DNA of 64,000 nucleotides from Mytilus californianus (GCF_021869535.1 NW_026262734.1:94617285-94681284), one strand, 5' to 3'. Counted from the stretch's first letter, positions 11,301 to 26,300 are shown. Numbers and translations: made by a program. Notes: generated from the sequence alone by a model not told the origin.

Positions 11301-14300
11301 GGTATTTTCGAGTGAACTGATTTATGATGAAAAATATTGCCCAAGTTCATGGCATCGAGACCTTTGTTGTCAAAGAAAAGATTAAGAAAGGATCTTTTCT
11401 CCTTTTCTTCTTTTCCAATGCCTACTGGTTTGATAAGTCTGTGACTTGCAATATCCGAAATGATAGCTGTAATTTTGTATTGTAAAGTACTTAATTATAA
11501 GCATGGTACCTTTAATGAATTATTTGGATAATTACTTGTATGTCAATTCTACATGTTTGTGACTTCGTACTCACACCACAACTATCATTTCTTCATTAAC
11601 ATTTTTAGATTGTATCGCCCTTTTCATTTATCAATAAAATTTAAATAATTATGAACCGATTTAAGAATTTTTCTATTTTGCACAATTTCAGGGGTCGATT
11701 ACATGCAATGGCATGCATCATACCACCTCTTGTTTTATTTCTCTCTCAATTTCACTAGCTTAAAGATGCTTTTGATACTTGAAATACTCCTCCGACCAAA
11801 TTTTACTGTTTAGAAAAGAAAACAGAATATCACAAAAATGGCGATGAACGGTCAATGGCTATCTGTTTTTTTTTTTTTATTTTAAATCTAATGCCTACTT
11901 TTAGGCCGTCTTAGAAACATACTCCTTATGAGAGTAAAAAGAAATTTAGGCAAAGGGGGATTATCAGCCATTGTGAGGCCCAACTACAGATATTGAATAC
12001 AACACAGAGCTTATTTATTACGGGGTTTTCAACTGTTAGCTTACTCAGCTATTCTAAACAAGAGGCTCTCTAGAGCCTGTGTCGCTCACCAGATTCTACT
12101 TTGGTTTTGGAAATAATGTTAAAATAGATTAAAATCATAACAGATACCCTAATAATGAGTGAGGCCAAATTTAGTTTAATATTGGCCCTGTAATTTAATA
12201 AAAAATCCTGGTGGCCATCTTGTACAGTAAATCAGCAACAAAGTCGCAACACTTCATCAGCACCTCATAAGAAACATTTATGCCATGTTTGGTTTCATTC
12301 CATTCAGTGCACCTCTAGAAGAAGAAGCATTTGTATGTATTTCCAATAGGATCTTATGTTAAACTAAGTCCCCCCGCTGACGGCCATCGTGGATGAAGGA
12401 TCAGCTTCAAAGTAACAACACTTGGTCAGCACCTCATAAGGGACATTCATGCGATGTTTGGTTTCAATCCATTCAGTGGTTCTCTAAAAGAAGACATTTG
12501 TATGTATTGTCCATAGGGTCCTTTGTTAAACATTGTCCCCAGCTGGTGGCCATCTTGGATGATGGATCGGCTTCAAAGTAACAACACTTGGTCAGCACTT
12601 CATAAGGAACATTCATGCCATGTTTGGTTTCATTCCATTCAGTGGTTCTCTAAAAGAAGACATTCGTATGTATTTCCCATAGGGTCCTATGTTAAACTAA
12701 GTCCCCCGCTGGCGGCCATCTTGGATGATGGATCGGCTTCAATGTAACAACACTTGGTCACCACCTCATAAGGAGCATTCATGCCATATTTGGTTTCATT
12801 CCATTCAGTGGTTCTCTAAAAGAAGACATTTGTATGTATTTCCCATAGGGTCCTATGTTAAACTTAGTCCCCCGCTGGCGGCCATCTTGGATGATGGATT
12901 GGCTTCAAAGTAACAACACTTGGTCAGAACCTCATAAGGCGCATTCATGCAATATTTGGTTTCATTCCATTAAGTGGTTCTCTAAAAGAAGACATTTGTA
13001 TGTATTTCCCATAGGGTCCTATGTTAAACAAAGTCCCCCGCTGGTGGCCATCTTGGATGATGGATCGGCTTCAAAGTAACAACACTTGGTCAGCACCTCA
13101 TAAGGAACATTCAGGCCATGTTTGGTTTCATTCCATTCAGTGGTTCTTTAAAAGAAGACATTTGTATGTATTTCCCATAGGGTCCTATGTTAAACTAAGT
13201 CCCCCGCTGGCGGCCATCTAAGATGATGGATCGGCTTCAAAGTAACAACACTTGGTCAGAACCTCATAAGGAACATTCATGCCATGTTTGGTTTCATTCC
13301 ATTCAGTGGTTCTTTAAAAGAAGACATTTGTATGTATTTCCCATAGGGTCCTATGTTAAACTAAGTCCCCCGCAGGCGGCCATTTTGGATTATGGATCGG
13401 CTTCAAAGTAACAACACTTGGTCAAAACCTCACAAGGAACATTCATATCATGTTTGGTTTCATTCCATTAAGTGGTTCTCTAAAAGAAGACATTTGTATG
13501 TATTTCCATAGGGTCCTATGTTAAACTAAGTCCCCCGCTGGCGGCCATCTTGGATGATGGATCGGCTTCAAAGTAACAACACTTGGTCAGCACCTCATAA
13601 GGAACATTCATGCCATGTTTGGTTACATTCCATTCAGTGCTTCTCTAAAAGAAGACATTTGTATGCATTTCCCCATAGGGTCATATGTTAAACTAAGTCC
13701 CCCGAAGGCGGCCATCCCATTCAGTGGTTCTCTAGAAGAAGTTCAAAATGTAAAAAGTTAACGACGACGACGGACGACGACGACGACGACGACGGACGAC
13801 GACGGACGACGGACGCCAAGTGATGAGAAAAGCTCACTTGGCCCTTCGGGCCAGGTGAGCTAAAAAGACATCTGTTGATTGTAAGAAATTCTAATCAACA
13901 CTTATAAAGTATACCAGAAATTAACCTAATTAACTATTTTCAGCAAGATTTGCTGATCAAAACAGATTATACCTGTTGGCTTAAATATGCTGACCAAAGG
14001 GTATAGCTGACTACTACCGCACCATTTCCATTGCGCATTTGCTCGTGATAAACATACTGATTCGTCATGAGCACCATTTAATTTTTGATCAGCATACTTG
14101 TCCTCGAAAAATCCTGTTGCATTCCATCCTGTCCTAGGACAATGATATCTCGCAAAATAGCATCCTCCCCCTCCAAGTGTCATGGCACCTTTATTAGAAT
14201 AAATGTGTATTTGTTTAAAGTTTACAGCTGCAGACTAATAAATTATTTAACAGTTTGACAAAACGATCGATCGAAGGAATTACCTGCAAATATTGCCTGA

Positions 14301-17300
14301 TGTATGTCTTAAACATGTATGTGGTATTAAATAATTCTGATAACGCTAAACATGTCATGTTGACTTATGTTTTGAAGTTCATACATGCTTCACATGGTAA
14401 TTTTGTTTAATTTCTTTGATATATGTGATTGCGTAAAATCTCGTGAATTTTTCCATTAAATACAAAGATCATGCCTTTAGATAAGTTTTCAATGTAAAAA
14501 CTGTAAGAAAAAAAACTTTTTACCTGTGGGACCATATATAACTGCAAAGGATGAGCCACTTCCACATTTGTTAACCATTTCTGATACTTTGTTGAGACAC
14601 ACTGTCTCATTTGTTCCTGAGTGATCATTTTGTTCAGCTTGTGTGTTTCGATAAAACTGATTGGAAGTGGGTCGTTTACTTTTTTCGAGCTCTTGATGAT
14701 TTGGACATTTGTCAAAGGAAAACCAACAACCTGTAAAAATAAATCTAATGTAATTTTCTTCACCTATATCTCGTAATATTACACTTTGTAACAGACAAAA
14801 TTGAATATATATACATATAGAATGATGGCATTTTTTTGTTGTTGTTTTGGTACCGACTTTATCAGCAAGAATATTAAGCGATCCCACAAGTGCGAGCTGA
14901 TATTCGAGCTGATGAAGTCATTATCGAAATATAAAATGCCATTATTTTATATGTATATATTCCTTTTTTGTCTATTAAGAAATGTAATAATACGATAGAA
15001 GACAGAGGCTGCAGTCTATGTGACTCAAGCGACACTGGAGACGTGTACCATAACATTATGACTTGTATGAATTGTACAATACTTTAGTTAGAAAGAGTAT
15101 TTTTTATCACAGTACTGTTGGTCAAAACCTCAAATATATAAGTTGGATCAACTATTTAACTCAACAAATATCGTAATATCTCAAAACAAATATAAGCGCG
15201 AAAGTCTGTCCTCCAAGGCTCCGTGTTGAAGGCCGTACTTTGACCTATAATTGTTAACTTTTTATACATTATGACTTGGAAAGAGAGTTGTATCATTGGC
15301 ACTCATACTACATCTTCTTATTTATATTTATTGTCGAAATGTGCACCTGGTGCCGGTACCGTTGATGTTATTACTACCACTGGGTCAATACCTCTGCTGG
15401 TAGACTGTTAGTCCCGAAGGGTATCACCAGCCTAAATGCCAATACTTAGGTACTGGCTTGGAAATACGTATATTGTGTTATTAAATTTGCTGTTACAAAA
15501 TTTTTGAAATTATTTTAAGTTAAGGAATATATCTTCCTCATGCAAAGCTCAGATTCCTTGCCCGGCTTTGGCTATACGTTTTGTCATTTTTTTATATATA
15601 AGCTGTTCATTTTTATAAATATGTTTTGGATTCTCAAATGTGTTGGCCTCGAGCATCAATGAAGAGACATTAATTGTCGTAATACGCATCTGGTGCAGAA
15701 ACATTAGTACAGATCACCCCCAGTTTTTGGTGGGGTTCGTGTTGCTTAGTCTTTAGTTTTCTATGTTGTGTCTTCTGTACTATTATTTGTCTGTTTGTCT
15801 TTTTATTTTGAGCCATGGCGTTGTCAGTTTTTTTTCAATCTATGAGTTTGACTGTCCCTCTGGTATCTTTCGTCCCTCTTTTTTAATGGTATGAGGGTTG
15901 TCGATTATGGACATAACTTAAGAAACTGAACTTTTATGTCCTCCCAACGGAATTAAATATAGTTATCATTTTTAACTTTCAAGTGTACTTTTTCTATGCC
16001 AATAAATTGCTTTGCCTACTTAATATTTTCTATTTTTCGTTGACACCACGCAAAAAGAAGCAAAGAAGCGACCATTAAAGTTAATGTTGGGGATAGGTTG
16101 TATTTATTGTGATTCTACTATATACTAGCCATTTCTTACGTTAAAGTAGCACTGTGCTAACTATAACACATATGTTTGAACTATGTGTAAATGACCATGT
16201 ATATTGCAGGTTTTTTATATGTATTTGTACTATACTCGCATCTTGTCATTATCTTAGTTTCTCATGCAGGTGACTCCAGCAAAGCACGAACTGCTGACCC
16301 TTGTGTGACAACTGTGTTTACCCATGGTTTTAGTAACATGTTTTTTTCAATCTAAGGTTTACTGTGTAGTGGTCTTTTTGACTCATTTTTGTGTGGTATA
16401 AAAAAAATTCATCAAAGATACCAGGCTTATAATTTAGTTTCATCCACCATTTTCTACATAAAGAAATGCCAAGTCAGGAATATGCCAGTTGTATTCCATT
16501 CGTTTGATGTGTTTTAGCTTTTTATTGTGCCATTTGATAAGGGACTTTCCGTTTTGAATTTTCCTTGGAGTTCAGTATTTTTGTTATTTTACTTTTTGGT
16601 ACGCCAGGTGCGCTTTTCGTCGACACAATTGTAATAAGGGTCAGGTAAAAAAAAAAATATGCCAAACATTGCGAAGACTGTCTATGTCAACACCAATGTT
16701 TTGAATAATTCAAAACATTTTAGCAATTTATTTACTGAAATGGTTCTTTTTGTGTGGTTTCATTATAATACATGATTATTGTGTGTTAACAATTTTCTCC
16801 GCGGTTTTTTATGAATATCATATCATCTAAAACAAATATAATAAAAGGAGATGTATATTATACTGTAATTAGATATATAACCGTCAACAGTAACCATAAC
16901 CAAAAAAACATCTAGATGGTAACATAAAAACATCTAGATGGTAACATAAAAACAATACAAAGGTGTAGACCAACCTTTACTTTCAGGAACTTTATACAGA
17001 GTATTTGGCATGGATCCATCTGGCAGATATACTGGAGTTGGTTGTTTTGCAGGAGGTTTCACTACGCAGTTTGAAGTTGAGGGAGGATTACCGCTCAGAT
17101 ATCCAGTGTCTGGTTGTATAGTCTCTACTTAGTAAAATTTATAGATTTAATATATTAAATATTTTATATTTAATTGATATCAGCAGGTATTGTCAATTTA
17201 TTATACACAAATACGGAAAATCAATTTCGCATGGACCAATTAATTTTAAAAGGTTATAGGTAAACTTTATTCTGATGATTCGACATTTTGTAATTTCACA

Positions 17301-20300
17301 AGACCAATTAATGACTTTTCTTCTCATATGTTGAGAAAGGTGACCACCACAATTCGCCGTTTCAGAATCATAATGTAATTTCATTGTGTGTAACCCAAAA
17401 TGAAACGTCAAACTATTCGTTGAATTTCCCTTGTTTTTGGACATTTTAAACCAATCAAATAGCTTAGGTGTCACTCATGAACATTTTACAGAGTATTCAT
17501 TAGATTCTAAGAGAGAGGCGGTAGATACCAAAGGCATATTCAAGGTCAGAAGTAAAAAATAAAACTGTGAATTCATATCTTAAATGCTTACGTATATGAA
17601 TTGGACCGACTTTGTTCCGAGGCCCGACTTGATTAGGAAGAACTGGATCCTGGAAATTTGTCTGATTGACAAAATCTTTTAAAAGACACCCTGGTTTGAA
17701 ATTACCATATCGAGGAGCAGAAAAACTTCCCACATCAGAAATCTACGACATAAAGTTGAAAATTACGAAATTAAAAAGGCTGTGTGCCTTATGTAGTAAT
17801 ATCTTTACAGAACTATTCTATAAGTGTTTTTTATTAAGATATTTTGGGGAATATAAGCACTTTCTCAAAGAAATATTAATTATGCTTCCTTTGTCTTGCT
17901 CTGAAACTCGCACCATTTGAAGCTTTTCACCTTGATTTGTATACTGATAGTGGTTTTATAAGATAAACACAACAGTGAACAGGTCTTTGGGTTGCTGCTG
18001 GTGGCATTGCAATGTATGACATTTTCCTGTACTGATACAAGACAATGTAAGGCTCCGAACAGATTCGATCTCTATGTCTCTGCGTTTATAATCATATTGT
18101 GTATGGGTATACCGAGTTTCGTGATATGGTTGTCTCGATGTGTGCGGTAATGGTGGTTGCGTTCCAAACGTTTGTGTTCGTGAAGAATATGAACCCGATG
18201 TGCGTATTCGTGGTGAATATGATCCCAATGTGCGTGTTTGTGTTGAATATGATCCCGATGTGCGTGTTCGTGTTGAATATGATCCCGATGTGCGTGTTCG
18301 TGTTGAATATGATCCCGATGTACGTTTCGTGGTGAATATGATCCCGATGTGTGAGGTGCTTGTGATAAGTCATCGGTTCTACGTTGTAAGGCGCGGTGAG
18401 ATTGACGTTTGCGTGAGTTGTGGTGAGCCTGTCTAGATTATCTAAACCGTTAACGATGCTTTTAAAGTGCTATCTGCACTGAAATTGCCAGAACCTGCAT
18501 GTTTCCGGAGTAGTATACGTTGATACATGTATACATGACAGGATGTACATGTTGAACGATAATTTTTCATGCTTCAGAGTTCCAGAGCACCAAAGGGTAT
18601 ACAAAGTTTAAATGTCTTGAATTCGTCCAGTCATGGGCCTGCTTATCCTAATTTATATACCGATGCGCGATCATTTTCTGTAAATCCAACGTTCACAATT
18701 ATAAAATCATTTCTATCTGCTTTGAATCTAGAGCCACTCAATGTGTTATGTTGAATGATATTGATTGGTAAAATTATGTTTGACATTTAGGTTTCCTAAA
18801 TGTGTTTTCATTACTCCGAATATTGACATTAGATAAATAGAAATAATTTAAACTCGTTTACCAAAAATAAATTTATATATCCACTATTCCAAATTATCTA
18901 TACAACTTGTTTTCCTTGGTTAGAGACAAGAAAATTAAGCATTTTTTTTTAGTTTCATAGTTTCATAGTTTATCAAAGAAAACTCAGCCGCAGAAGACTG
19001 CGTAACAGGAGCATATTATACACAATATTAATTACAACATAGTTCATAATACAAACAGTATACATTGTTGAATTATACATCTTCAGAAATAAGTCTTTGT
19101 TTATTACAGTTTAAAATATGACAAGCATCTTTTCTACCTTTTGAATAAAAATTGACAGCTTAGACAGCACATTACTATTACAATATTTAAGCATGCCTAG
19201 TACTTCTTTTTCATTTAGATATTTTAAATAATATGGAGGTATGAACTTCCCCCTTCCGACCGTGCAAGGGCTGTATAGCCAGTCAAGGTCGTTAAAAACT
19301 TCCATTTGTTGTCTTCCCCCTTAAATCATTAACTTCACAATTGGTACATTTACATATATAGTGGTATACATCCCCAAGACCAGCTTTACAAAGTGGACAA
19401 ATTCTCTGATTTCGCGGTCCATTTCTCCATCTTCCTGTTTCGATGGGAAACTTTGTATTACATACCCTTAATTTACATATATTTACTCTATGACCCCGCC
19501 TTAATTTTAACAGATATGGTTCTAAGCAAAACTCGTCCTTAAAGTGTAAATAAAATCCCCCCTTGATGAGTTGTTTATATCAGAGAACCATTTTTGAATA
19601 AACTGGTCTTGGAGACGCTGCCTTACATTACTTTTAATATAATTATAATCAACTTGCCCCGGAATATTATATAGTTCACAAAAGCCACAATCATTAAACA
19701 CAGATTTTACATAGTTAAACCACTTGAAATTATAACCTTCATGCTCATGCATGTACTTAAGTAACTTATACAGTTTACCCGATAGTTTTTTTATCATTTG
19801 TTGCTAGCTTGTGCCAAAAACATACCATTTTTAACTTGATTTGCAGTTTGGCGTAGATGATCGCACCCCCAAAATGCGCTTACAAAACTGTAGATGTAAT
19901 TTTTCATTATTATTTTTATTTTCAAACCCCCATATTTCCGAGGAACAGGTCAAAATAGGAACCACCAATGCATCAAATAATTTTAACTGTAAATCAATCG
20001 GAAGTGAGATATTTTGTATCTTCTTGTAATGAGCATAAAGTGCTTTTTGAGCTTGGTCTACCAATTTTTTCCGAGCTTGAAAGAAATTTCCGTTGTAATT
20101 AAACAGCAGACCAAGATAAACATATGAATCTTTAATTTCAATAATTTCATTACATAGTTTAAAAGTAACATTCTTATTAAACTTTCTCTTTGAAAAAATC
20201 ACAATCTTTGTTTTTTGATAAATTAACAGTGAGTTTCCACTCAAAACAATATTGCTCAAACACATCCAGAGCCTTTTGTAACCCTTCTGCCGACTCCGCA

Positions 20301-23300
20301 AAAATAATTGTGTCATCGGCGAACAGAAGAATAAATAACTTGATATACAAATCAAGATTCTCTGTAATTTTTTCATTTATAAATTTTAGACCATCCACAG
20401 AGTTTTCATCTAGATATTCCTCCAAGTCATTCAGGTATAAGGCAAAGAGAAAGGATGACATTTTTTCTCCCTGTCTTACACCTACCTCACATGGGAAAAA
20501 ATCTGTTTTTAGTCTCCATTTTTAACACAAGACTTAATATCTGTATACATGCTCAATATAACTTTAAACATTTTCCCACCAATGTTATATTTTAATAGTT
20601 TTTGCCATAGTCCCACCCTCCACACTGTGTCAAAAGCTTTTCTAAAATCTACAAAAGCGTAAAATAATTTCTTTCCCGAACTCAAATACAGTGAAATTAA
20701 AGCATGCATGACAAACATACTATCTTGGACAGAATACCCCTTTCGAAAACAACCCTGGGCATCAGTTATAATCCCGATCTCGTCTGACAGAGCATTAAGT
20801 CTTGAATTAAGTATAGAGATGAACACTTTTCCTAAATTCGATGTAAGACAAATAGCTCGGTAATTATCCAAATTATTTGGATCCCCCTTGTTTTTAAATA
20901 ACGGCTTTATGATACCAATAAGCCATACATTTGGAACAATTCCAGAATCAAACACTAAATTTTTATTAAATACCACTTACATAGATATTGTTCGAAACGT
21001 TGAACCAGTCACTTTGGAATTTTTTACCATATGTTTGAAAGTGTGGGTAACCAACTGCCAAAAATATGTTTTCTGTAACTTGGTTTCCTTTCAAACAATG
21101 AAACAAAAAGTTTATTCGTTTCACATAAATAGCATTTAAAAAATTATTACTGGTAGAGTGGGTGGCGCATATTCGCCGTGGACACATTTTCGCCGTTTTT
21201 CCAATTTTTTCTGTAAATGTCGTGTTCCTTTCCCCAATACTTGCCTAAATAGATGCTAAACGCTGTTTGTAATGTTTGAACTGTTGATATTCCTTTTTAC
21301 CCCATTTCCAATGTTATTCGCACATATAAAGAAATAAGCAGGTGTTTTTGAACGATTTTGGCAACTATGTAAGATTTATATGGCACGTATGCGCAGTCAT
21401 AAAATAAATATTTGTTAGAAATATCGTATAGGAATGATCTCTCAAGCTAATTCATGTAATTGCAAACAATTGTTTTTATTATATACAAGCATAATGAGGA
21501 ATGTTCATATCATACATTGCGGCGAAAATGTGTCCCCCATGGTACAAGAACAACTTGATTTCCTCTTGCGTTTGCGTTCATTTTTAAAACATTTAATCAA
21601 TGTTTTGAAGAGAATTCCTTTATCAAACATTTTTTTCATACAGTAAACATTCTGAAACCTACATAAAAAGTTTCAAATATTCGAATGTAGGTCGGATGTA
21701 GGTGGAAATGAACGAATTTTGCGGCGAATATGCGTCACCCACTCTAACAAAAATACTGAACTCCAACTGAAGGTAAATTCGAAAAGGGGGAGTTCATCAA
21801 ACCTGAAAAACAAAAACCTTGACTATATAACCCAACGGAACAAATGGAAAACAACTGTCATATTCCTGACTTGGTACAGGTATTTTCTGACGAAATTTGT
21901 GGGTTAAACCTCTAACTTGTATGACAGTTGTTTATAGTTTCGTTCTTATATTGACAAAATTATGTGAGCAACACAAACAGTCATAATTGGTTAACGTGAA
22001 ACAATTGGGATACAGCAGTCATAATTATGTAAACATACATATAGATATACAACACAAATTGTAAGTCTTATATTTCACATGAAATAAATGATATATCGGT
22101 TACACGACAATGAGGCACCATCCAAAAGACATATTTTTAAGCATTTGTTCAAATGTAAGTTATGCTATTGTTAGTAATTGGAAGTACACACACGGAACTA
22201 TGATACTGTGATAAAATAAAGATTGAAATACTATTTGAAAATGAAATTTGCATAAAATAAATTCAGTGGAAATTTGCCATGACCTTTCTCAAATAACAAT
22301 AAAAAAAGATACCTCCTCTATAAAACATACCATCAATAAATCATGACATAAACACAATATTTCGCAATTCAATGACTGGATCAATGTATTGATATCGTTA
22401 ATAATAATATTGTTATCAAAATTTCATGAAAAAATATTGGAAATGTTTGATTAACATTAAATCAAAACTAAGAACGTTACAATTTAGTAAATGAAATTGG
22501 TCTTACCAACGGGATTTCCTGGGTTATGTTCGGACATTATAGATGCTAACTTTGGATACCTTTTGCTCCATAGACTATTAGTGTAAGGTATTTTCTGGAA
22601 CAAGAAAAAAATCAAAAGGCTTACAAGGTAAAATTGCAGAATTAATCATGATTAATAATATTCAGATCTGGTACAGACAAATCTGAAACTTTAAATTCAA
22701 TTTATTGGTTTGATTTTTTTTTTACAGTAATGCATGTATTATTTTAAACGACACTTTTTGTACATAAACGAAATACAAACTTGTTATACGATGATGCCAC
22801 TTTTACACCTGCATCCTAACCATACAAGAGTACCTGAGTTCATTTCTGTTTTTTTTATGGGGTTCATGTTTTCAGTCTTATGGTTTCTATGTAGTGATTT
22901 TGGTCTTGTTCGTCTTTTTGCCGTTTTTCATTTTTTTGTCATGGAGTTGTCAGGTTTTCTTCGACTTTTGAGTTTTGGATTTCTCTTGTTATCTTCAACC
23001 TCTTTTAATATCGTACTATGGACTCCATTTGTATATTGTTTTGTAAAATTGTTAGATTACTGTTTCCATAAACTGATTCCACATCTATTACGCTGCTGAT
23101 AAACTCATTATACATACCAGGATTAAAATTATAAGCATTGAGATAAATAAAGTGCACTTTATTTTCTATGTTTCGAATCTTAAAATCTTTAATATCAAGA
23201 TTTATAAGGTGGGTATTGTTTGGTTGCGTTCGCTTAATTACTTTGAAGTCCCATTTTGTCATTTGTCATTTTTCCAAAGAAAGGGGCGATAGTTCACTTG

Positions 23301-26300
23301 ATTACTTTATTGCCAGATTCAAAAATACCGTCTATTGATGTTTTAAGCAGTAGTTATAATGCAACATACACAATAGTAAAAAGTTTATTTTATGCATTGC
23401 ACATTATCGAGATTCAAGAAGTAGGACCTGCACAGAATAACAGAATAGAACAACCAATCGTTTAGTGTTTTAAGCATGACACAAACAACATCAGGGATAG
23501 TATCTGATAATAAAATTGAGAATGGAAATGGGGAATGTGGCAAAGAGACAACAACCCGACCAAAGAACAGAAAACAGCAGAAGGCCACCAATGGGTCTTC
23601 AATACAGCGAGAAATCTGAACATATCATGCAAACTTCTCCAGGACTAAAATACATTTAAAGTAATATTGACGTTGAACGAACAACAATTAATCACTTATG
23701 TGTTATGTGTCACTTATAACGGTGTGTACATATTGAAATGAATATAACACTTTATAAATTTCGTGCGTCAGAAACGCTTAAAATTTATAAATCTACCTTC
23801 GTCGAGAACGCTGCTCAAAACTTTAATCCATCAAGGATCTTGAATACATGAATAAGAGAGGAGTTATATATTGACAAACTAATACATTCTTAATTAGAAA
23901 CATGCAGATGACATTAAACATCAGATGTTAACTCCGAAATTGTATACATTTAAATATCTTAACATATCCGATGTATGCCATTTCCCATTCGCTCCTCTTG
24001 CATCTAACTGCATAGAATACTGTGTTGTATTGTAAAATATATTTTGATGTACAATGTTGTCCCTACCACCTCCGATGTTTACATGAACGTCGTTCTGAAA
24101 TAGACAGGAAGTTGATATTTGACATCCAGATGAGAAATTAAATTATATATCTACATCTGTATTTTAAGCTATACGCTAAAAATAAAAAATATTCGTTGTT
24201 TTATTTATCCTAGCTATAAACCCTCTCTTTTTTCGCTTGTGACATCACCAAATCTTTACTTTTAATTACAACTTGTACATGTAATGCGAAAGGTGCATTT
24301 TGTCAACCAAAAACTACTAATTATTCCTTGACAACTGAGTCCAACCTCGATATTTGGTTAGGTTTGTGTTACTTAAACTTTAACTTACTCTTCGATTTCG
24401 TACTTTATATGACCCTTTTTGCGAGCGTCACTGGTTTATCTTATGTAGACGAAATGTGCGTTGGCGTATGATATTTTAATCCAAGTATCTCTGATGAGTT
24501 CATTTGCTATGAATGGTTTAGTGGACAGTTTCCTTTTTCATCGTATTTTTTCTTGTGCATGGGGTTGTCTATTTTCATTCGACTTATGATGTAAAATTGA
24601 ATCCTTTGTTTCTTTTCCCTTTTTTTCGAGACATTATAGACCGATATAAACTGATGTTAGAAATAAAATAAACTCTTCTGAAATAGAAATATCACTACCT
24701 TCACACCATAAGTGCACCTTTTTACTAGGAGTTATTCCTTGATATGTACTATTTGTTGTTTCCATTGTAATGAAATGAATAAGATGGTTTTTGCGTCTTT
24801 TATTAGTAAATTGGACGGTGTTGTTTTACATTGTTAGTGAATTGTGTGTTTTTGGAGTCATATGTTAGCGAATTGGGCGATTTTAAAGTCCATGTTAGTG
24901 AATGGGTTAGCTTTAGCGTCCTTTGTCAGTCTCATATAAGATTTATTGCCTTTCAAGTCTGTAGTAAGATGGAGGTTTTGTATAGTGAAAATGTGTTTTC
25001 GTGTAGAATTTTCTTGAATTTTGTTTGTTTTTTGTTCATGTTGTATTTGAATTATTATGTATTGTCTCTATGGTGTTGTCTTAATTTCAAATGATTGATC
25101 TTTTAACGTGATGTTAGTTACTGAAAATCATTCTAAATGCATTTCAAAATAACAAAAAATATTAAAATATAATCAGTACGAAAAACTTAAGGAAGGGGAT
25201 GAAACGTCGTTAAAAAAGAAAACATGAATTACGAAATCAAACAATAAATCTTGACGGTGAGCTGTACGAATTGATAATGAATAGTCTTCCATTAATTAGT
25301 AAATACGCTTGATTTTATAGATTTCGAGATTTTCGAGTGTTACACTGTTCAAACATATTTTTACGAGATTAAACAGCCCTTGATGTTTCCACATACTTTT
25401 TCCCTCGCAGCTTAATCGTTATTTTTCTACATATGTTGTCTTTTTTATAAAGACGTTCTTTCAGCCATGGTTTTGTTTGATTATTATTGACTTATACATT
25501 TTTTTTTATTGCTCCTTGCTTTTAAATCATATACATGTACTTTAAGCCATATATTTGGCGTATTCTTATTATTTACTTTATGGAAATCATTTTGTTTAAT
25601 GACATACATGATTAAAAACGTTGTGTTCTATCAGTACACCTGAAAGTTGGTCGTCCAGCATTATACCTCTGACGTCGGCACCAGGAACCAGTCGTCGTGT
25701 ATCTTGGATATGATTGTATCTTATAACATTACCTCTCTACAAATTATGATATAGTTTTTCATTTAAATGTTACTTTATAATTGTAACCTTAACACTATTA
25801 ACATTATTGATAAATTGATTGCTTAAAACTCAATGGCTATTATGTCTTTACTGATATAAAACATAACGAATTAGAGAATCCTGGTCTGGTGTCACGGTTT
25901 GATATGTAAATCTTGAATTGCTGCTAATACTAGAAGGGCTATTTGATAAAAGCGGGAATTTTATCTCTGTAAAGGTTGCTTCAACTTCCTAAAGTTATAG
26001 AAAGATGTTTTGTACAGTGAAAATATCGGGACAATCTCCCAAAACGTGTTTGGCACTGGATTTGGCTGCGTAATTAAATATAACTCATAGTGAAAAAAAC
26101 TGCACATTCGGAAAGGATCTTTTCCAAAGAGAAATCGACAAGAAACTTCCCTTCCTTGTCTTCTTATCCTATAGCTATGTTTTCTTATGCCAATTTTAGG
26201 AATTTTTTACATTTTGATATCGTTGCTTTTCTGTTAGAATTGTGACATTTTGTTTCTATCGCATTGTCACCATTTTAACACTATTACTTTCATATTGTAT

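Noticed and set aside
12393..13411. Series of similar 62-74-codon frames (NNTWSAPHKEHSC-type repeats)
   Set aside because: They repeat every 166 bp, which shifts frame each time, and lie wholly in the core of a pearl-type element. They are tandem-repeat artefacts.
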